The notes beneath the pieces are model-generated. The model was not told the DNA's origin. It was given only the letters and a program-made list of their open reading frames with translations, and did no database searches. Both the position numbers and the translations under genes were made by a program. DNA of 16,445 nucleotides from Bdellovibrionaceae bacterium UBA3535 (lineage in GTDB: Bacteria; Bdellovibrionota; Bdellovibrionia; Bdellovibrionales; UBA840). The stretch spans positions 1-16,445 of the forward strand of contig DFOS01000002.1 in assembly GCA_002376845.1 (NCBI GenBank), read 5' to 3'. Positions 1 through 8,190 of this stretch are shown piece after piece (within the stretch, counting starts at the first letter, position 1; each line of letters starts with the position of its first letter).

Positions 1-1
1 G

Positions 2-175
2 GAGTTAAAAGCCGGGGGCTTTGACCCGCTCTTTAGCCTGAATCATACATGTGCCATGATCCGGGCAAATGTGAACCGATTGTTTCGCAGAACCTGGTGC
101 ACTTCCAAAGACCTGGAGTGCCTGCAAAAGCACCTCAATCTTTATCGCTACTACCATAATACGCAGTTGATTTGA
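2..175 (+). CDS. C-terminal fragment of a probable transposase (5' end outside window)
   Basis: An open frame enters from the left edge and ends at the TGA at 173-175, giving 57 visible residues with no start in view. The segment is rich in basic and aromatic residues: it contains NHTCAMIRANVNRLFRRTWC and ends with LYRYYHNTQLI. This type of tail (RANxNRLxRxTWCTxK followed by a short helix and a YxxYHN end) resembles, from memory, the C-terminus of transposase-like proteins found in Bdellovibrio relatives. I cannot assign an IS family. No terminal inverted repeat or target-site duplication can be defined from one end alone. It could instead be the end of an unrelated host gene. Whether the upstream part is intact cannot be told here. 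Confidence 0.45.
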   Translation, partial: ELKAGGFDPLFSLNHTCAMIRANVNRLFRRTWCTSKDLECLQKHLNLYRYYHNTQLI

Positions 176-291
176 TTCACTTTCCGAGAATGGGACAATT
201 CCAGTGCTTAGAGATCACTTTTCTTAGCAACATCAAAAGGGAGCAGTTTATTTTGCTTGCGAGGAATCCGACGCACTGACACAATAATGGC

Positions 292-1260
292 ATGCGCAAG
301 ATATCCTTGTTTCTATCAGCCATACTTTTTATTTCTTGCTCTTCGCAGCTTCTTAAATACAAAGAAGATGATTTCAAAACCCATGGTAAATACCAAGAGG
401 AGTTAAAGATTGAGACTCTGCCTGAGCCGAGTCCCAAGCCCGAACCTACGCCAGAGCCGACGCCTGAGCCCAAAGCAAAGCTGGAGCCACGAAGTAAAAA
501 GCAAGTGAATCAAAAGGCTCCAGAGAAGAAAAAGCCTAAGCTTGCGGATAAAAAAGACGAATATGTATCTCCTTTTCGAGTGGGAGAAAAAAGTGTGATT
601 CGAATGTCTTATATGGGGATGACAGCAGGGCTTATGAGCTTTGAGGTGCGAAACTTTGTTAAAGCCAATGGCAAGAAGGCCTATCATTTCTATATGTCAG
701 CCGAAACCTTAAAACTATTTGAGATGGTCTATAAGGTAAAAAATGAGCTGGTTACTTATGTGCAGCAGGATAGCGGCTTGCCCTTGTCGTTTGAACTCAA
801 TGTCAATGAATCAAGAAAGGTACGTCAGGCCCGCGCCTTGTTTGATTGGTCTAAAAAAGAAGTGCGCTATTGGGAAAAGCTCTATACCAAAGATGATGGG
901 CTCAAGCAGATTGAAGAGAAGTGGGAGCTGGATAAAAAATTTCAGAACGCCTACTCCATGGTTTTCATGATGCGCCGTTTGCCGCTAGAAGTGGGCAAGA
1001 GCTATACCGATTGGGTGATTCATAAAAAAGAAAAAATCAAAGTGGTCTTTGATGTATTAAGAGAAGAAAAAATCCAAAATGAATTGGGCGAATTTGATAC
1101 CATTGTGGTGCAGCCCAAATTGTATAAGAAGGGTAAGCTGGATGAAAAAACAGATGTGAAGTTCTGGCTGACCAATGATGATAGGAAGATGATTGTGCAG
1201 CTAAAAGCCGATGTCAAAATCGGGAGCTTAAACGGTGAGCTAGTACAATATGTCCCTTAG
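292..1260 (+). CDS. DUF3108 domain lipoprotein with Pro/Glu-rich linker
   Basis: A 322-residue protein of unknown function. The N-terminus is a short lipoprotein signal: Arg/Lys at 2-3, a hydrophobic run, and a lipobox-like LFIS before Cys16, so it is probably lipidated and placed in the envelope. Residues about 43-66 form a Pro-Glu/Pro-Lys repeat, and a Lys-rich stretch runs to about 90. Such stiff segments often span periplasm or reach through a wall layer. From about residue 94 to the end the pattern fits DUF3108: a VGE start, an MGMTAGLMSFEV segment (the small-residue 'G..G' strand), a VKNE/SGLP motif, then alternating beta strands. The start is fixed by an in-frame stop at 277-279 and by the signal peptide; no good Shine-Dalgarno is seen. 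It stands 65 bp ahead of the glycosyltransferase genes and may or may not be co-transcribed with them. DUF3108 proteins have no settled biochemical role that I can state. Confidence 0.85.
   Translation: MRKISLFLSAILFISCSSQLLKYKEDDFKTHGKYQEELKIETLPEPSPKPEPTPEPTPEPKAKLEPRSKKQVNQKAPEKKKPKLADKKDEYVSPFRVGEKSVIRMSYMGMTAGLMSFEVRNFVKANGKKAYHFYMSAETLKLFEMVYKVKNELVTYVQQDSGLPLSFELNVNESRKVRQARALFDWSKKEVRYWEKLYTKDDGLKQIEEKWELDKKFQNAYSMVFMMRRLPLEVGKSYTDWVIHKKEKIKVVFDVLREEKIQNELGEFDTIVVQPKLYKKGKLDEKTDVKFWLTNDDRKMIVQLKADVKIGSLNGELVQYVP
421..471 (+). repeat. Pro-Glu/Pro-Lys codon repeat inside the lipoprotein gene
   Basis: Residues 44-60 of the lipoprotein alternate Pro with Glu, Ser, Lys or Thr (EPTPEPTPEP type). 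At DNA level this is an imperfect run of CC(N)GAGCC-type units, which could vary in length by slippage, although the codons are mixed enough to limit it. It encodes an extended linker rather than a folded domain. Confidence 0.6.
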
Positions 1261-1325
1261 CCCAGTTTTTTGATAATTTCACAAGCTCTGTAGGATTCCA
1301 CTTTTTCCTGATTTAAAATGTTTAC

Positions 1326-2471
1326 ATGTCGAAGTACCAAACAAAATGTCGCCACTTTAATGGTTACAAACCATGTGGGAAACATCAAGTCTGTGATGAA
1401 TACTGCCCAAGTAAAGACATCATTGAAAATAGAATTTTGATCATTCATTTGGGTGCCATTGGGGCGGTAGTGCGCACCACAGCCCTGCTTCCGGCAATCA
1501 AGAAACAATATCCTAAGTCCCATATTACATGGCTGACCTCACCCGTTATCAAGCCTTTATTGCAATCCCATCCCCATCTAGATCGAATCGCCACCGATAC
1601 TTTTGAGGACATATTGCCCCTTAGCTCCGAAAAATTTGACCGCGTCTATTGTATCGATAAATCAAAAAAGGCCGGCGGCATACTCAATCATTTGCGTTTT
1701 GATAGTCTCAAGGGTTTTTACGTCAACGATGATGGCGTAATTGTTCCGGCGGATGCAGATGCTCACTATCTTTGGGAAAATGGTCTGTCCAATGAAATCA
1801 AGTTTTACCAAAATAAAAAATCCGAGATTGAAATGATTTTTGAGGCCATGGGGCTTAGCTACGATCAAGATGAATATTGTCTTCCTTTAAGTGATAAGGA
1901 GGAGGCTCTAAGACTTAAGCGTGCCAGCATATGGTCGGAGAAGGGCAGAAAAATCATAGTGGGCATCAATACTGGTTGCAGCCCTGTCATTGCTTATAAA
2001 AAGTTAAGTGATGCCAACCTTTCCTATTTAATTGAAAATCTAAAAAGAGACAAGAACGTACAAGTGGTGCTACTTGGCGGCCCAGAAGATCGCAAGCGAA
2101 ATGAGGAGTTGTCTTTAAAATTGGATGTTATCTCCAGTCCTACCAATTTGGGGCTTCGAGATGGTTTGGTTTCGGTTGCTGCCTGCGATTTGGTAATCAG
2201 TGGGGACTCACTGGGTATGCATATGGCCATTTCGCAGAAAAAGCATATTGTTGCTTGGTTTGGTCCCACTTGTGCCCATGAAATAGAGCTATACGGGCGC
2301 GGCGATAAGGTGGTGTCCAATATGTCCTGCGCTCCCTGTTGGAAGCGCTCCTGCGAAAAGCAAGTGCGCTGCAATGATTTGGCCGATGTGGAAAGCATTT
2401 TGCGTTTTACGCAAAATGAAGTGCAGCGAAGATTGCCGCAGGACAAGCAAGTTGCTATAAATTTTCTATGA
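1326..2471 (+). CDS. Family 9 glycosyltransferase (heptosyltransferase-like) with N-terminal Cys cluster
   Basis: A 381-residue GT-B glycosyltransferase of family 9, the family of LPS heptosyltransferases, expected at the cytoplasmic face of the inner membrane adding a sugar to an LPS or lipid precursor. Seen in sequence: the Rossmann start ILIIHLGAIGAVVRTTALLPA, the C-terminal donor-site motif SGDSLGMHM at 292-300 (usually NDSGPMH in the family), then VAWFGPT. A Cys-rich segment CAPCWKRSC with a further C349 near the end is also typical of the family. An extension of about 30 residues precedes the catalytic fold with Cys8, Cys17, Cys23 and Cys27, a possible metal site. There is no clear Shine-Dalgarno. 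The gene ends in an ATGA overlap with the next glycosyltransferase, so the two are probably translationally coupled. The sugar and acceptor cannot be told from sequence. Confidence 0.85.
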   Translation: MSKYQTKCRHFNGYKPCGKHQVCDEYCPSKDIIENRILIIHLGAIGAVVRTTALLPAIKKQYPKSHITWLTSPVIKPLLQSHPHLDRIATDTFEDILPLSSEKFDRVYCIDKSKKAGGILNHLRFDSLKGFYVNDDGVIVPADADAHYLWENGLSNEIKFYQNKKSEIEMIFEAMGLSYDQDEYCLPLSDKEEALRLKRASIWSEKGRKIIVGINTGCSPVIAYKKLSDANLSYLIENLKRDKNVQVVLLGGPEDRKRNEELSLKLDVISSPTNLGLRDGLVSVAACDLVISGDSLGMHMAISQKKHIVAWFGPTCAHEIELYGRGDKVVSNMSCAPCWKRSCEKQVRCNDLADVESILRFTQNEVQRRLPQDKQVAINFL

Positions 2472-3532
2472 CCTCGCCCCCCTCTATTTTGGTAGTACAA
2501 ACAGCGTTTCTAGGAGATCTGCTGCTATGTATTCCGCTATTAAAAAATCTGCGGCGCTACTACCCAGAGGCCAAGCTCGGCATTGTATGTCGCCACGGTA
2601 TGCGCAAGCTCATAGAGAATCTCAACCTTGTTGATGAAATCTACACGGTACAAAAGTCAGCGGCAGATTCTTACCAAGAGGCTCTAATCGACATCAACAA
2701 AGCCCCATATCACACGGTTTTTTGTGTACACGAATCCCTTCGAAGTCATTTTTTTGTTTCGAAAATAAAGGCGAATCATAAGTTGTCCTACAAAAAATGG
2801 TGGAATTTTTTGTTTTTTCAGCAGCGTATAGAAAGACCAATGTATTTGCCTGAGCCCATGCGTGCACTGTCACTTCTGGCAGCTTACAATCAAGATTTTC
2901 AGATTGAATACCAAAAAGAAATGAATGCTATTTTAGAAGAAGAGAATTTTTTATCCTCGGGGAAATATCATCATCATATTTCTGAAAATTTTAATATGAG
3001 AGTTCCCGTGCCGCCGCTCAGGCCATTTAAAAAAGAATACATGGTCATAGCCCCTGGTTCGGTTTGGGCCACCAAGCGCTGGACGGTCCAAGGCTTTGCT
3101 GATGCTGCCAAGTATTTTCTTGATCAAGGCATGGAGGTAGTTTTGCTCGGGGCGAAAGAGGAAATTGCCATTTGCAATGCGGTTGCCACTTTATGCCCTG
3201 AAGTAAAAAATATTTGCGGCAAAACGGATTTGTGGGAGGCATTGAGGTGGATTGCGGGGGCAAAGCTTTTGCTTTCCAATGATAGTGGCCCCATGCATAT
3301 GGCAGCCATAAGCTCCACACTCAATATTTGTGTTTTCGGACCTACAACTTTGAATTTGGGTTATCGCCCTTGGCAAAACCAGGCTTTCATTGTACAAAAA
3401 GATCTTTCGTGTCGACCATGTGGTAAACATGGGCATCAGCGTTGCCCCATTGGCACTCATGAATGCATGGAGTCCATAAGCGCTAAAGAGGTGGTCGCAG
3501 TTTGGGAGAATGATTTGTATGCAAACATTTGA
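2468..3532 (+). CDS. Family 9 glycosyltransferase, WaaF-like heptosyltransferase
   Basis: A 354-residue GT-B enzyme of family 9, closer to the classical ADP-heptose:LPS heptosyltransferase II pattern than its upstream neighbour. Seen: an N-terminal acceptor-side motif TAFLGDLLLCIPLL, with Gly16-Asp17 where the family has its GD pair; the motif APGSVWATKRW at 195-205; the donor-binding NDSGPMHMAA at 271-280; VFGPT; and a C-terminal Cys set at 315, 318, 326 and 333. It probably transfers a heptose or related sugar onto the LPS inner core in the cytoplasm. The start ATG overlaps the stop of the preceding glycosyltransferase by four bases, and its own end overlaps ribF. It could be named waaF-like, but the exact acceptor is not shown by sequence, so no symbol is given. 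Confidence 0.88.
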   Translation: MTSPPSILVVQTAFLGDLLLCIPLLKNLRRYYPEAKLGIVCRHGMRKLIENLNLVDEIYTVQKSAADSYQEALIDINKAPYHTVFCVHESLRSHFFVSKIKANHKLSYKKWWNFLFFQQRIERPMYLPEPMRALSLLAAYNQDFQIEYQKEMNAILEEENFLSSGKYHHHISENFNMRVPVPPLRPFKKEYMVIAPGSVWATKRWTVQGFADAAKYFLDQGMEVVLLGAKEEIAICNAVATLCPEVKNICGKTDLWEALRWIAGAKLLLSNDSGPMHMAAISSTLNICVFGPTTLNLGYRPWQNQAFIVQKDLSCRPCGKHGHQRCPIGTHECMESISAKEVVAVWENDLYANI

Positions 3533-4448
3533 AGGCGTTGAAAAATTGACGCAGGATTTTAAATCCAGTGTGCTTACCATCGGTAATTTTGATGGCATAC
3601 ATCTTGGGCACCAAGCTTTGATTGAGGCAGTTCTAGAAAATGCAAAAAAATATGATGCTCCTTCAGTGGTGATGACCTTTGAGCCTCATCCGCATAAGAT
3701 TCTTTTTCCAGAAAGAAATCTAAAGCGTATTTTTGCCCATAGCGATCAGCAAAATACCATTGCGAAATACCAAGTGGATTATTATATCAAACAAGCCTTC
3801 TCTCGTGACCTATCCAGTTTAAGTCCGGAGCGCTTTTTTTTGGATTATATATTCAAGCCCTTCAACCCTAAAGTTTTGGTGGTGGGCTATGATTTCTCCT
3901 TTGGTGCCAATCGCGAAGGTAGTATTGAATATTTAAAAAAGTTGTCCGCCTCGTATGGCTTTGAATTGATCGTGATCCCTCCTATTCGTGTGGAGGGGGA
4001 GATTGTTTCTAGCTCGCTCATACGAAGATCTTTGGAAAATGGGCAGGTGGAGAAGGTAAAGGCTTTGCTAGGTCGGCCTTTTTATTTAGAAGGTGTCGTT
4101 GAGAAAGGAAAGTCGCGCGGCAAAAGCATTGGCTTTCCGACGGCGAACATTTACTCAACCAATGAAATTTACCCAGCCAACGGGGTTTACGCCTGCCACG
4201 TTCATTACCAAAATAAAAAGTACACAGGAGTTACCAATATTGGCAAAAACCCAACCTTTGAAGAGGCCACAAAAAGGGACGTGCAGGTGGAATGCCATAT
4301 TCTTGAATTTGATCAAGATATCTATGGTGAGGATCTGAAAATAGAATTTCTAGAGCATATCCGTGAAGAAAAAAAATTCTCAGGAGTAGAGGAATTGGTC
4401 GCACAAATCAGCAAGGATGTAGATTATGTCAAAAGAAAATATTTGTAA
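3519..4448 (+). CDS. ribF: Bifunctional riboflavin kinase / FAD synthetase RibF
   Basis: Phosphorylates riboflavin to FMN and then adenylylates FMN to FAD in the cytoplasm. The N-terminal FAD synthetase domain shows the nucleotidyltransferase motif GNFDGIHLGH at 22-31, followed by TFEPHP and a later SSSLIRR (the ISSTxIR-type motif). The C-terminal riboflavin kinase domain begins near residue 190 and carries GFPTAN at 205-210 (Mg/ATP-binding PTAN), then NGVYA and the GVTNIG segment. With this start the protein is 309 residues, normal for the family. Two starts are possible: ATG 3510 and ATG 3519. I chose 3519 because GGGAG at 3504-3508 is well spaced for it and too close to 3510. It overlaps the glycosyltransferase by 14 bp and the next gene by 23 bp, so it sits in a tight operon. 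Confidence 0.95.
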   Translation: MQTFEGVEKLTQDFKSSVLTIGNFDGIHLGHQALIEAVLENAKKYDAPSVVMTFEPHPHKILFPERNLKRIFAHSDQQNTIAKYQVDYYIKQAFSRDLSSLSPERFFLDYIFKPFNPKVLVVGYDFSFGANREGSIEYLKKLSASYGFELIVIPPIRVEGEIVSSSLIRRSLENGQVEKVKALLGRPFYLEGVVEKGKSRGKSIGFPTANIYSTNEIYPANGVYACHVHYQNKKYTGVTNIGKNPTFEEATKRDVQVECHILEFDQDIYGEDLKIEFLEHIREEKKFSGVEELVAQISKDVDYVKRKYL

Positions 4449-5295
4449 GTGGGCCGAAATATCGCGGGTCCGTCATGATACGCAATATGATTTTCTATCT
4501 AAAAAATTAAATGATATGGGCTTTCACAATCAGGTGGATTATTTTGATTTTCCCACCTCAGAGTTTGACGAAAGAATTGAGGAAATAAAACAAAATTATG
4601 AGCAAATCCGTATAGGCTCTCCTTACGGGGAGATCTTGGGTAATACCTTGGCGCAATCCACGCTGATTCCTTTTAGTCTTCAGTCGTGCGATGCCCTTAT
4701 GAAAGAAGATGGCAAGTGGTGGCCAAGATCATTCTTGGAAGTTTCTTTTGTGGAGACCATGATCCATCGCTTTGGTAGTTTGAAGATTGATGAGACGGCC
4801 ATCATCATTGGTTGCGGTACGACGGCGAGGGCGGTTTTTTCGGCGCTTATGAAGCTGGGTTATGTAAAGTTTATGTTTGCGGAGTATTTTGAAGAAAAAG
4901 CAACGCAAACCTTAAAGTCCTTGAGAGAAAGGTACTTTAATTTGGACATTCGCTACATCAGCCAGGATGAGCTGGCTTATCTTCCGGGGATTTGTTCCAT
5001 TATCGTGAATACGACCCCTCATATAGAGGACAACCTTTTGTTAAAGGATTTGTATTATTTTAACTATCTTTCAAAAAACTCTGTGGTGGTGGATACCAAT
5101 TCCAAACCGTTAAATCCACCCTTAACTCAGCAGGCGTTGGATTTGGATCTACATGTCTGTGATGGGGTTACAGTCAATGCCTACAACGATGTGGTTTGGG
5201 TTAAGACTTGCTTTGGTATAGACTTGGACCCCGAGAGCTATATCGAAGAGTGGCGAGAGCACTTAAAAGCGTTACATAAGTCTTCTGAAAGCTAG
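4426..5295 (+). CDS. Divergent shikimate-dehydrogenase-like Rossmann protein, catalytic motifs missing
   Basis: A 289-residue protein whose order resembles shikimate dehydrogenase (AroE). A putative substrate half is followed by a dinucleotide fold with GCGTTARAV at 129-137 (AroE: GAGGAARA), VNTTP at 194-198 (AroE: INATP), a VVVDTNSKPLNPPLT segment near 220-234 (AroE: DxxYxPxxTP) and DGVTVNAYNDV near the end (AroE: DGxxMLxxQ). The catalytic pair of AroE is not seen. The place of the Lys (VTxPxK) reads IPFSLQ with Ser84, and no NTDGxG motif is found. So the fold is supported but shikimate reduction is doubtful. The start follows AAGGA at 4413-4417 and overlaps ribF by 23 bp. The pilus locus begins 109 bp downstream. 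A redox or NAD(P)-binding role other than AroE is possible; I cannot name one. Confidence 0.7.
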   Translation: MSKENICKWAEISRVRHDTQYDFLSKKLNDMGFHNQVDYFDFPTSEFDERIEEIKQNYEQIRIGSPYGEILGNTLAQSTLIPFSLQSCDALMKEDGKWWPRSFLEVSFVETMIHRFGSLKIDETAIIIGCGTTARAVFSALMKLGYVKFMFAEYFEEKATQTLKSLRERYFNLDIRYISQDELAYLPGICSIIVNTTPHIEDNLLLKDLYYFNYLSKNSVVVDTNSKPLNPPLTQQALDLDLHVCDGVTVNAYNDVVWVKTCFGIDLDPESYIEEWREHLKALHKSSES

Positions 5296-5326
5296 TTTTC
5301 ATAGCATTCTATTTTGAAAGCCCGAC

Positions 5327-5346
5327 TTTAGTTCTAGGTAACTAAG
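5327..5346 (+). other. Short hairpin in the gap before pilB
   Basis: TTAGTT at 5328-5333 and AACTAA at 5340-5345 pair around a 6-base loop, with a further U-G pair outside. No T-run follows, so it is not a convincing intrinsic terminator. It sits between the ribF run and pilB and could be a weak attenuator or chance. The gap also holds GATAAT at 5376-5381, a possible -10 element, but no -35 at proper spacing. Confidence 0.25.
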
Positions 5347-5404
5347 CATTTGTGGCTATCAATCCGAAATTATAGGATAATTTTAATAGTTTAGGAGTCT
5401 ACCC

Positions 5405-7108
5405 GTGTCGGCAAAAAAGCTTGGAGAATTATTAGTTCAAGAAAATATCATCGACCCATTGCAATTGGAGCAAGCGGTTAAAGAACAGAAAAAAAGTGGT
5501 GAGCGTTTAACCGCCGCGCTTTTACGTTTGGGATTTGTGGATGAAGGACAAATCTCTGAAATGCTAGCGGCACAACATAATGTGCCGGCAGTGGACTTGG
5601 CCACCTTTCAAATTGATAAAAATGCCATTGAAAAAATTCCGAAAAAAATATGTGAGCGTCATACGGTGATTCCCATATCAATTTCGGGTAACACACTTGT
5701 GGTAGCCATGTCTGATCCAGGAAATATTTATGTGCGAGATGATCTTACCTTTTTAAGTAAGTGCAAGATTCAGCCTGTGGTCAGTTCCGAGTCGGCCATA
5801 CGTGCGGCCATTGAGCGCTACTATGAATCCAGTGTTTCCTATGAATCGGTAATGACCGAAATGGAAAGGGAAACCATCGTTACGGAAACGGATCTGGACG
5901 ATGAAGAAGATGCCATTGTTGATTTGGACGCTAGTGGGGATGATGCTCCGGTAATTCGCTTTGTGAATATGATGCTCACAGAGGCTATTAAAATGAAAGC
6001 ATCGGACATTCACATTGAACCCTACGAGAAACGCTACCGTGTACGTTTTCGTATTGATGGAAAGCTATATGAAAAGGTGCAGCCGCCTACTGCGGTGGCA
6101 CCGGCAATTTCTTCGCGGATTAAAATTTTAAGTAAGCTCGATATTGCCGAAAGAAGAAAGCCGCAAGATGGACGTTTAAAATTAAAAACCAAATCCAATA
6201 AAGAAATTGATTTTCGCGTAAGTGTGCTGCCTGGCCTGTTTGGCGAAAAAATTGTTTTGCGTCTACTAGATAAGTCCAACTTGCAGCTCGATATGACGAA
6301 GCTAGGCTTTGAGCAGCATGAAATGGAAACCTTTCAAAAAGCAATTCACAAGCCCTACGGTATTTGTTTGATCACGGGCCCTACAGGAAGTGGTAAGACC
6401 ACCACCATTTACTCTGCACTGGCGGAGCTTAATACAGTGGATGTGAATATCTCCACGGCGGAAGACCCAGTAGAATTTAATTTAGAGGGTATCAATCAAG
6501 TGCAGATGAACCGCGAGGTGGACCTTGATTTTGCCGCCGCTTTAAGAGCGTTTTTGCGGCAAGATCCTGATATCATCATGGTCGGTGAGATTCGTGACTA
6601 CGAAACGGCAAGCATTGCCTTTAAGGCAGCCTTAACAGGCCACTTGGTGGTAAGCACACTTCATACCAACGATGCTACCAGTACCATCAATCGTTTGCTT
6701 AATATGGGGATTGAACCCTTTCTTGTTGCATCGGCAGTGAACATTGTGGTGGCGCAAAGACTTGTTCGGAAAATCTGCAATTCTTGTAAAGATGTAGTGG
6801 ATGTGGACCCTGAAATCCTTTTGGACATGGGCATTCCCGAAGAAGAGATCGGAACCTTTCAGTGCTACAAAGGTGCCGGTTGCGGCAATTGCAATGATTT
6901 AGGCTACAAGGGGCGAATTGCCATTTATGAAGTTTTGGATATGAACCAAAAGTTAAAGCAAGCCGTTTATGACAATTTATCTCCAGCAGACTTTAAAAAG
7001 TTGGCGATGGAAAATGGACTTCAAACTTTAAGGCAAAGTGGAATCAACAAACTAAAAGCAGGGCTAACAACCGTAGAAGAGGTTCTTACAAGTTCTGCAA
7101 AAGACTAA
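5405..7108 (+). CDS. pilB: Type IV pilus extension ATPase PilB
   Basis: A hexameric cytoplasmic ATPase that drives pilin polymerisation at the PilC platform. The 567 residues match the family's usual size. Domains in order: an N-terminal MshEN/T2SSE_N region to about 150; an acidic linker around 160-178; then the T2SSE ATPase core. Visible motifs are Walker A GPTGSGKT at 325-332, the Walker B region DPDIIMVGEIRD at 387-398, and the His box TGHLVVSTLHTND around His413. There is a zinc-binding tetracysteine, Cys458-x2-Cys461 and Cys493-x2-Cys496, with an extra Cys487. The Zn motif marks PilB/GspE and separates it from PilT. It uses a GTG start with AGGAG at 5393-5397, seven bases upstream. It is the first gene of the pilus run and pilT follows after 14 bp. 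Confidence 0.96.
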   Translation: MSAKKLGELLVQENIIDPLQLEQAVKEQKKSGERLTAALLRLGFVDEGQISEMLAAQHNVPAVDLATFQIDKNAIEKIPKKICERHTVIPISISGNTLVVAMSDPGNIYVRDDLTFLSKCKIQPVVSSESAIRAAIERYYESSVSYESVMTEMERETIVTETDLDDEEDAIVDLDASGDDAPVIRFVNMMLTEAIKMKASDIHIEPYEKRYRVRFRIDGKLYEKVQPPTAVAPAISSRIKILSKLDIAERRKPQDGRLKLKTKSNKEIDFRVSVLPGLFGEKIVLRLLDKSNLQLDMTKLGFEQHEMETFQKAIHKPYGICLITGPTGSGKTTTIYSALAELNTVDVNISTAEDPVEFNLEGINQVQMNREVDLDFAAALRAFLRQDPDIIMVGEIRDYETASIAFKAALTGHLVVSTLHTNDATSTINRLLNMGIEPFLVASAVNIVVAQRLVRKICNSCKDVVDVDPEILLDMGIPEEEIGTFQCYKGAGCGNCNDLGYKGRIAIYEVLDMNQKLKQAVYDNLSPADFKKLAMENGLQTLRQSGINKLKAGLTTVEEVLTSSAKD

Positions 7109-7122
7109 TTTGAGTGTAGATT

Positions 7123-8190
7123 ATGATCACGTTAAAGCAGCTACTCAAAGCCATGGTAGATCAAGAGGCCAGCGATTTGCATCTTGCCGAAGGTGTGCCG
7201 CCGTGTTTGCGTGTTGCCGGCAGCATACACCGTATTAAATCTGATAAGCTCACTGCTCCCGAAATAAAAAAATTGGTTTATTCGATCATCAGTGAGCAGC
7301 AAAAGGCTCGTTTTGAAGAAGAAAAAGAATTGGATTTCGGTATTGGAATTAAGGGAATTGCGCGTTTTCGTGGAAATATTTCCTATCAGCAAGGTACTGT
7401 AGCGGCCGTTTTTCGCCGCATTCCCGAAACGATTCCTGCCATTGAAAAATTAAACTTGCCGCCCAAAGTGGTGAGCTTTACGCAGGCCAAATCGGGTTTG
7501 GTTTTGGTTACGGGAGCCACCGGCTCGGGTAAGTCCACCACCATTGCCTCAATGTTAGATATTATTAACGAAGAGGAGCGCGGAACCATCATTACCATTG
7601 AAGATCCCATTGAATACAAGCATCGCCATAAAAACTGTATCGTAAAGCAAAGAGAGATTGGCACCGATACGCAGAATTATAAAATGGCGTTGAAACATCT
7701 TCTGCGGCAAGATCCCGACTATGTTTTAATTGGGGAGATGCGGGATACAGAGTCCATTGAAGCAGCCTTAACCATAGCCGAGACGGGGCATTTGGTTTTT
7801 GCCACGCTACATACGAATTCTGCCATCGATACCATCAACCGTATCATTCAAGTCTTTCCCTCCGATCAGCAAGAGCGCATTCGCTTGCAACTAAGCTTTG
7901 TTTTACAAGGCATTGTCTGCCAACAGCTCCTAACCTCAACTGACGGTAATTATGCCATGGCAGCCGAAGTTTTGGTGCCAACCCCTGGCGTGCGAAATTT
8001 AATACGCGAAGACAAATTGCACCAAATCAAATCCTTGATGCAAATGGGGCAATCGCAAACGGGCATGGTGACGATGAATCAGTCTTTGATGTCGCTTCTA
8101 GTAAAGCGCAAGATCGATATGAAGATGGCCTTTGCCTCAAGCCCAGATCCAGAAGAATTTGATCGCATGCTGCGAAAGGCAGGCTTTTAG
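7123..8190 (+). CDS. pilT: Type IV pilus retraction ATPase PilT
   Basis: A hexameric cytoplasmic ATPase that depolymerises pili and powers twitching or retraction. The 355 residues are typical. It has Walker A GATGSGKS at 131-138, a Walker B region DPDYVLIGEMRD at 197-208 and a His box AETGHLVFATLHTN around His223. Near the C-terminus is VRNLIREDK at 290-298, the PilT-specific AIRNLIREGK motif needed for retraction in studied homologues, followed by GMVTMNQSL. There is no tetracysteine, which supports PilT over PilB. The short N-terminus (DLHLAEG, PAS-like domain) fits. The stop TAG shares its last base with the GTG start of pilC, so translation is probably coupled. Confidence 0.96.
   Translation: MITLKQLLKAMVDQEASDLHLAEGVPPCLRVAGSIHRIKSDKLTAPEIKKLVYSIISEQQKARFEEEKELDFGIGIKGIARFRGNISYQQGTVAAVFRRIPETIPAIEKLNLPPKVVSFTQAKSGLVLVTGATGSGKSTTIASMLDIINEEERGTIITIEDPIEYKHRHKNCIVKQREIGTDTQNYKMALKHLLRQDPDYVLIGEMRDTESIEAALTIAETGHLVFATLHTNSAIDTINRIIQVFPSDQQERIRLQLSFVLQGIVCQQLLTSTDGNYAMAAEVLVPTPGVRNLIREDKLHQIKSLMQMGQSQTGMVTMNQSLMSLLVKRKIDMKMAFASSPDPEEFDRMLRKAGF

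Noticed and set aside
177..687. Two minus-strand open frames (98 and 94 codons) over the start of the lipoprotein gene
   Set aside because: They are antisense shadows of the Pro/Glu repeat region; composition such as Gly-Ser repeats mirrors the sense codons and there is no ribosome site or family pattern.
1314..1326. TAAAAT seven bases before the first glycosyltransferase ATG, suggesting a leaderless transcript
   Set aside because: No -35 element at any suitable spacing, and the region is generally AT-rich; a chance match is likely.
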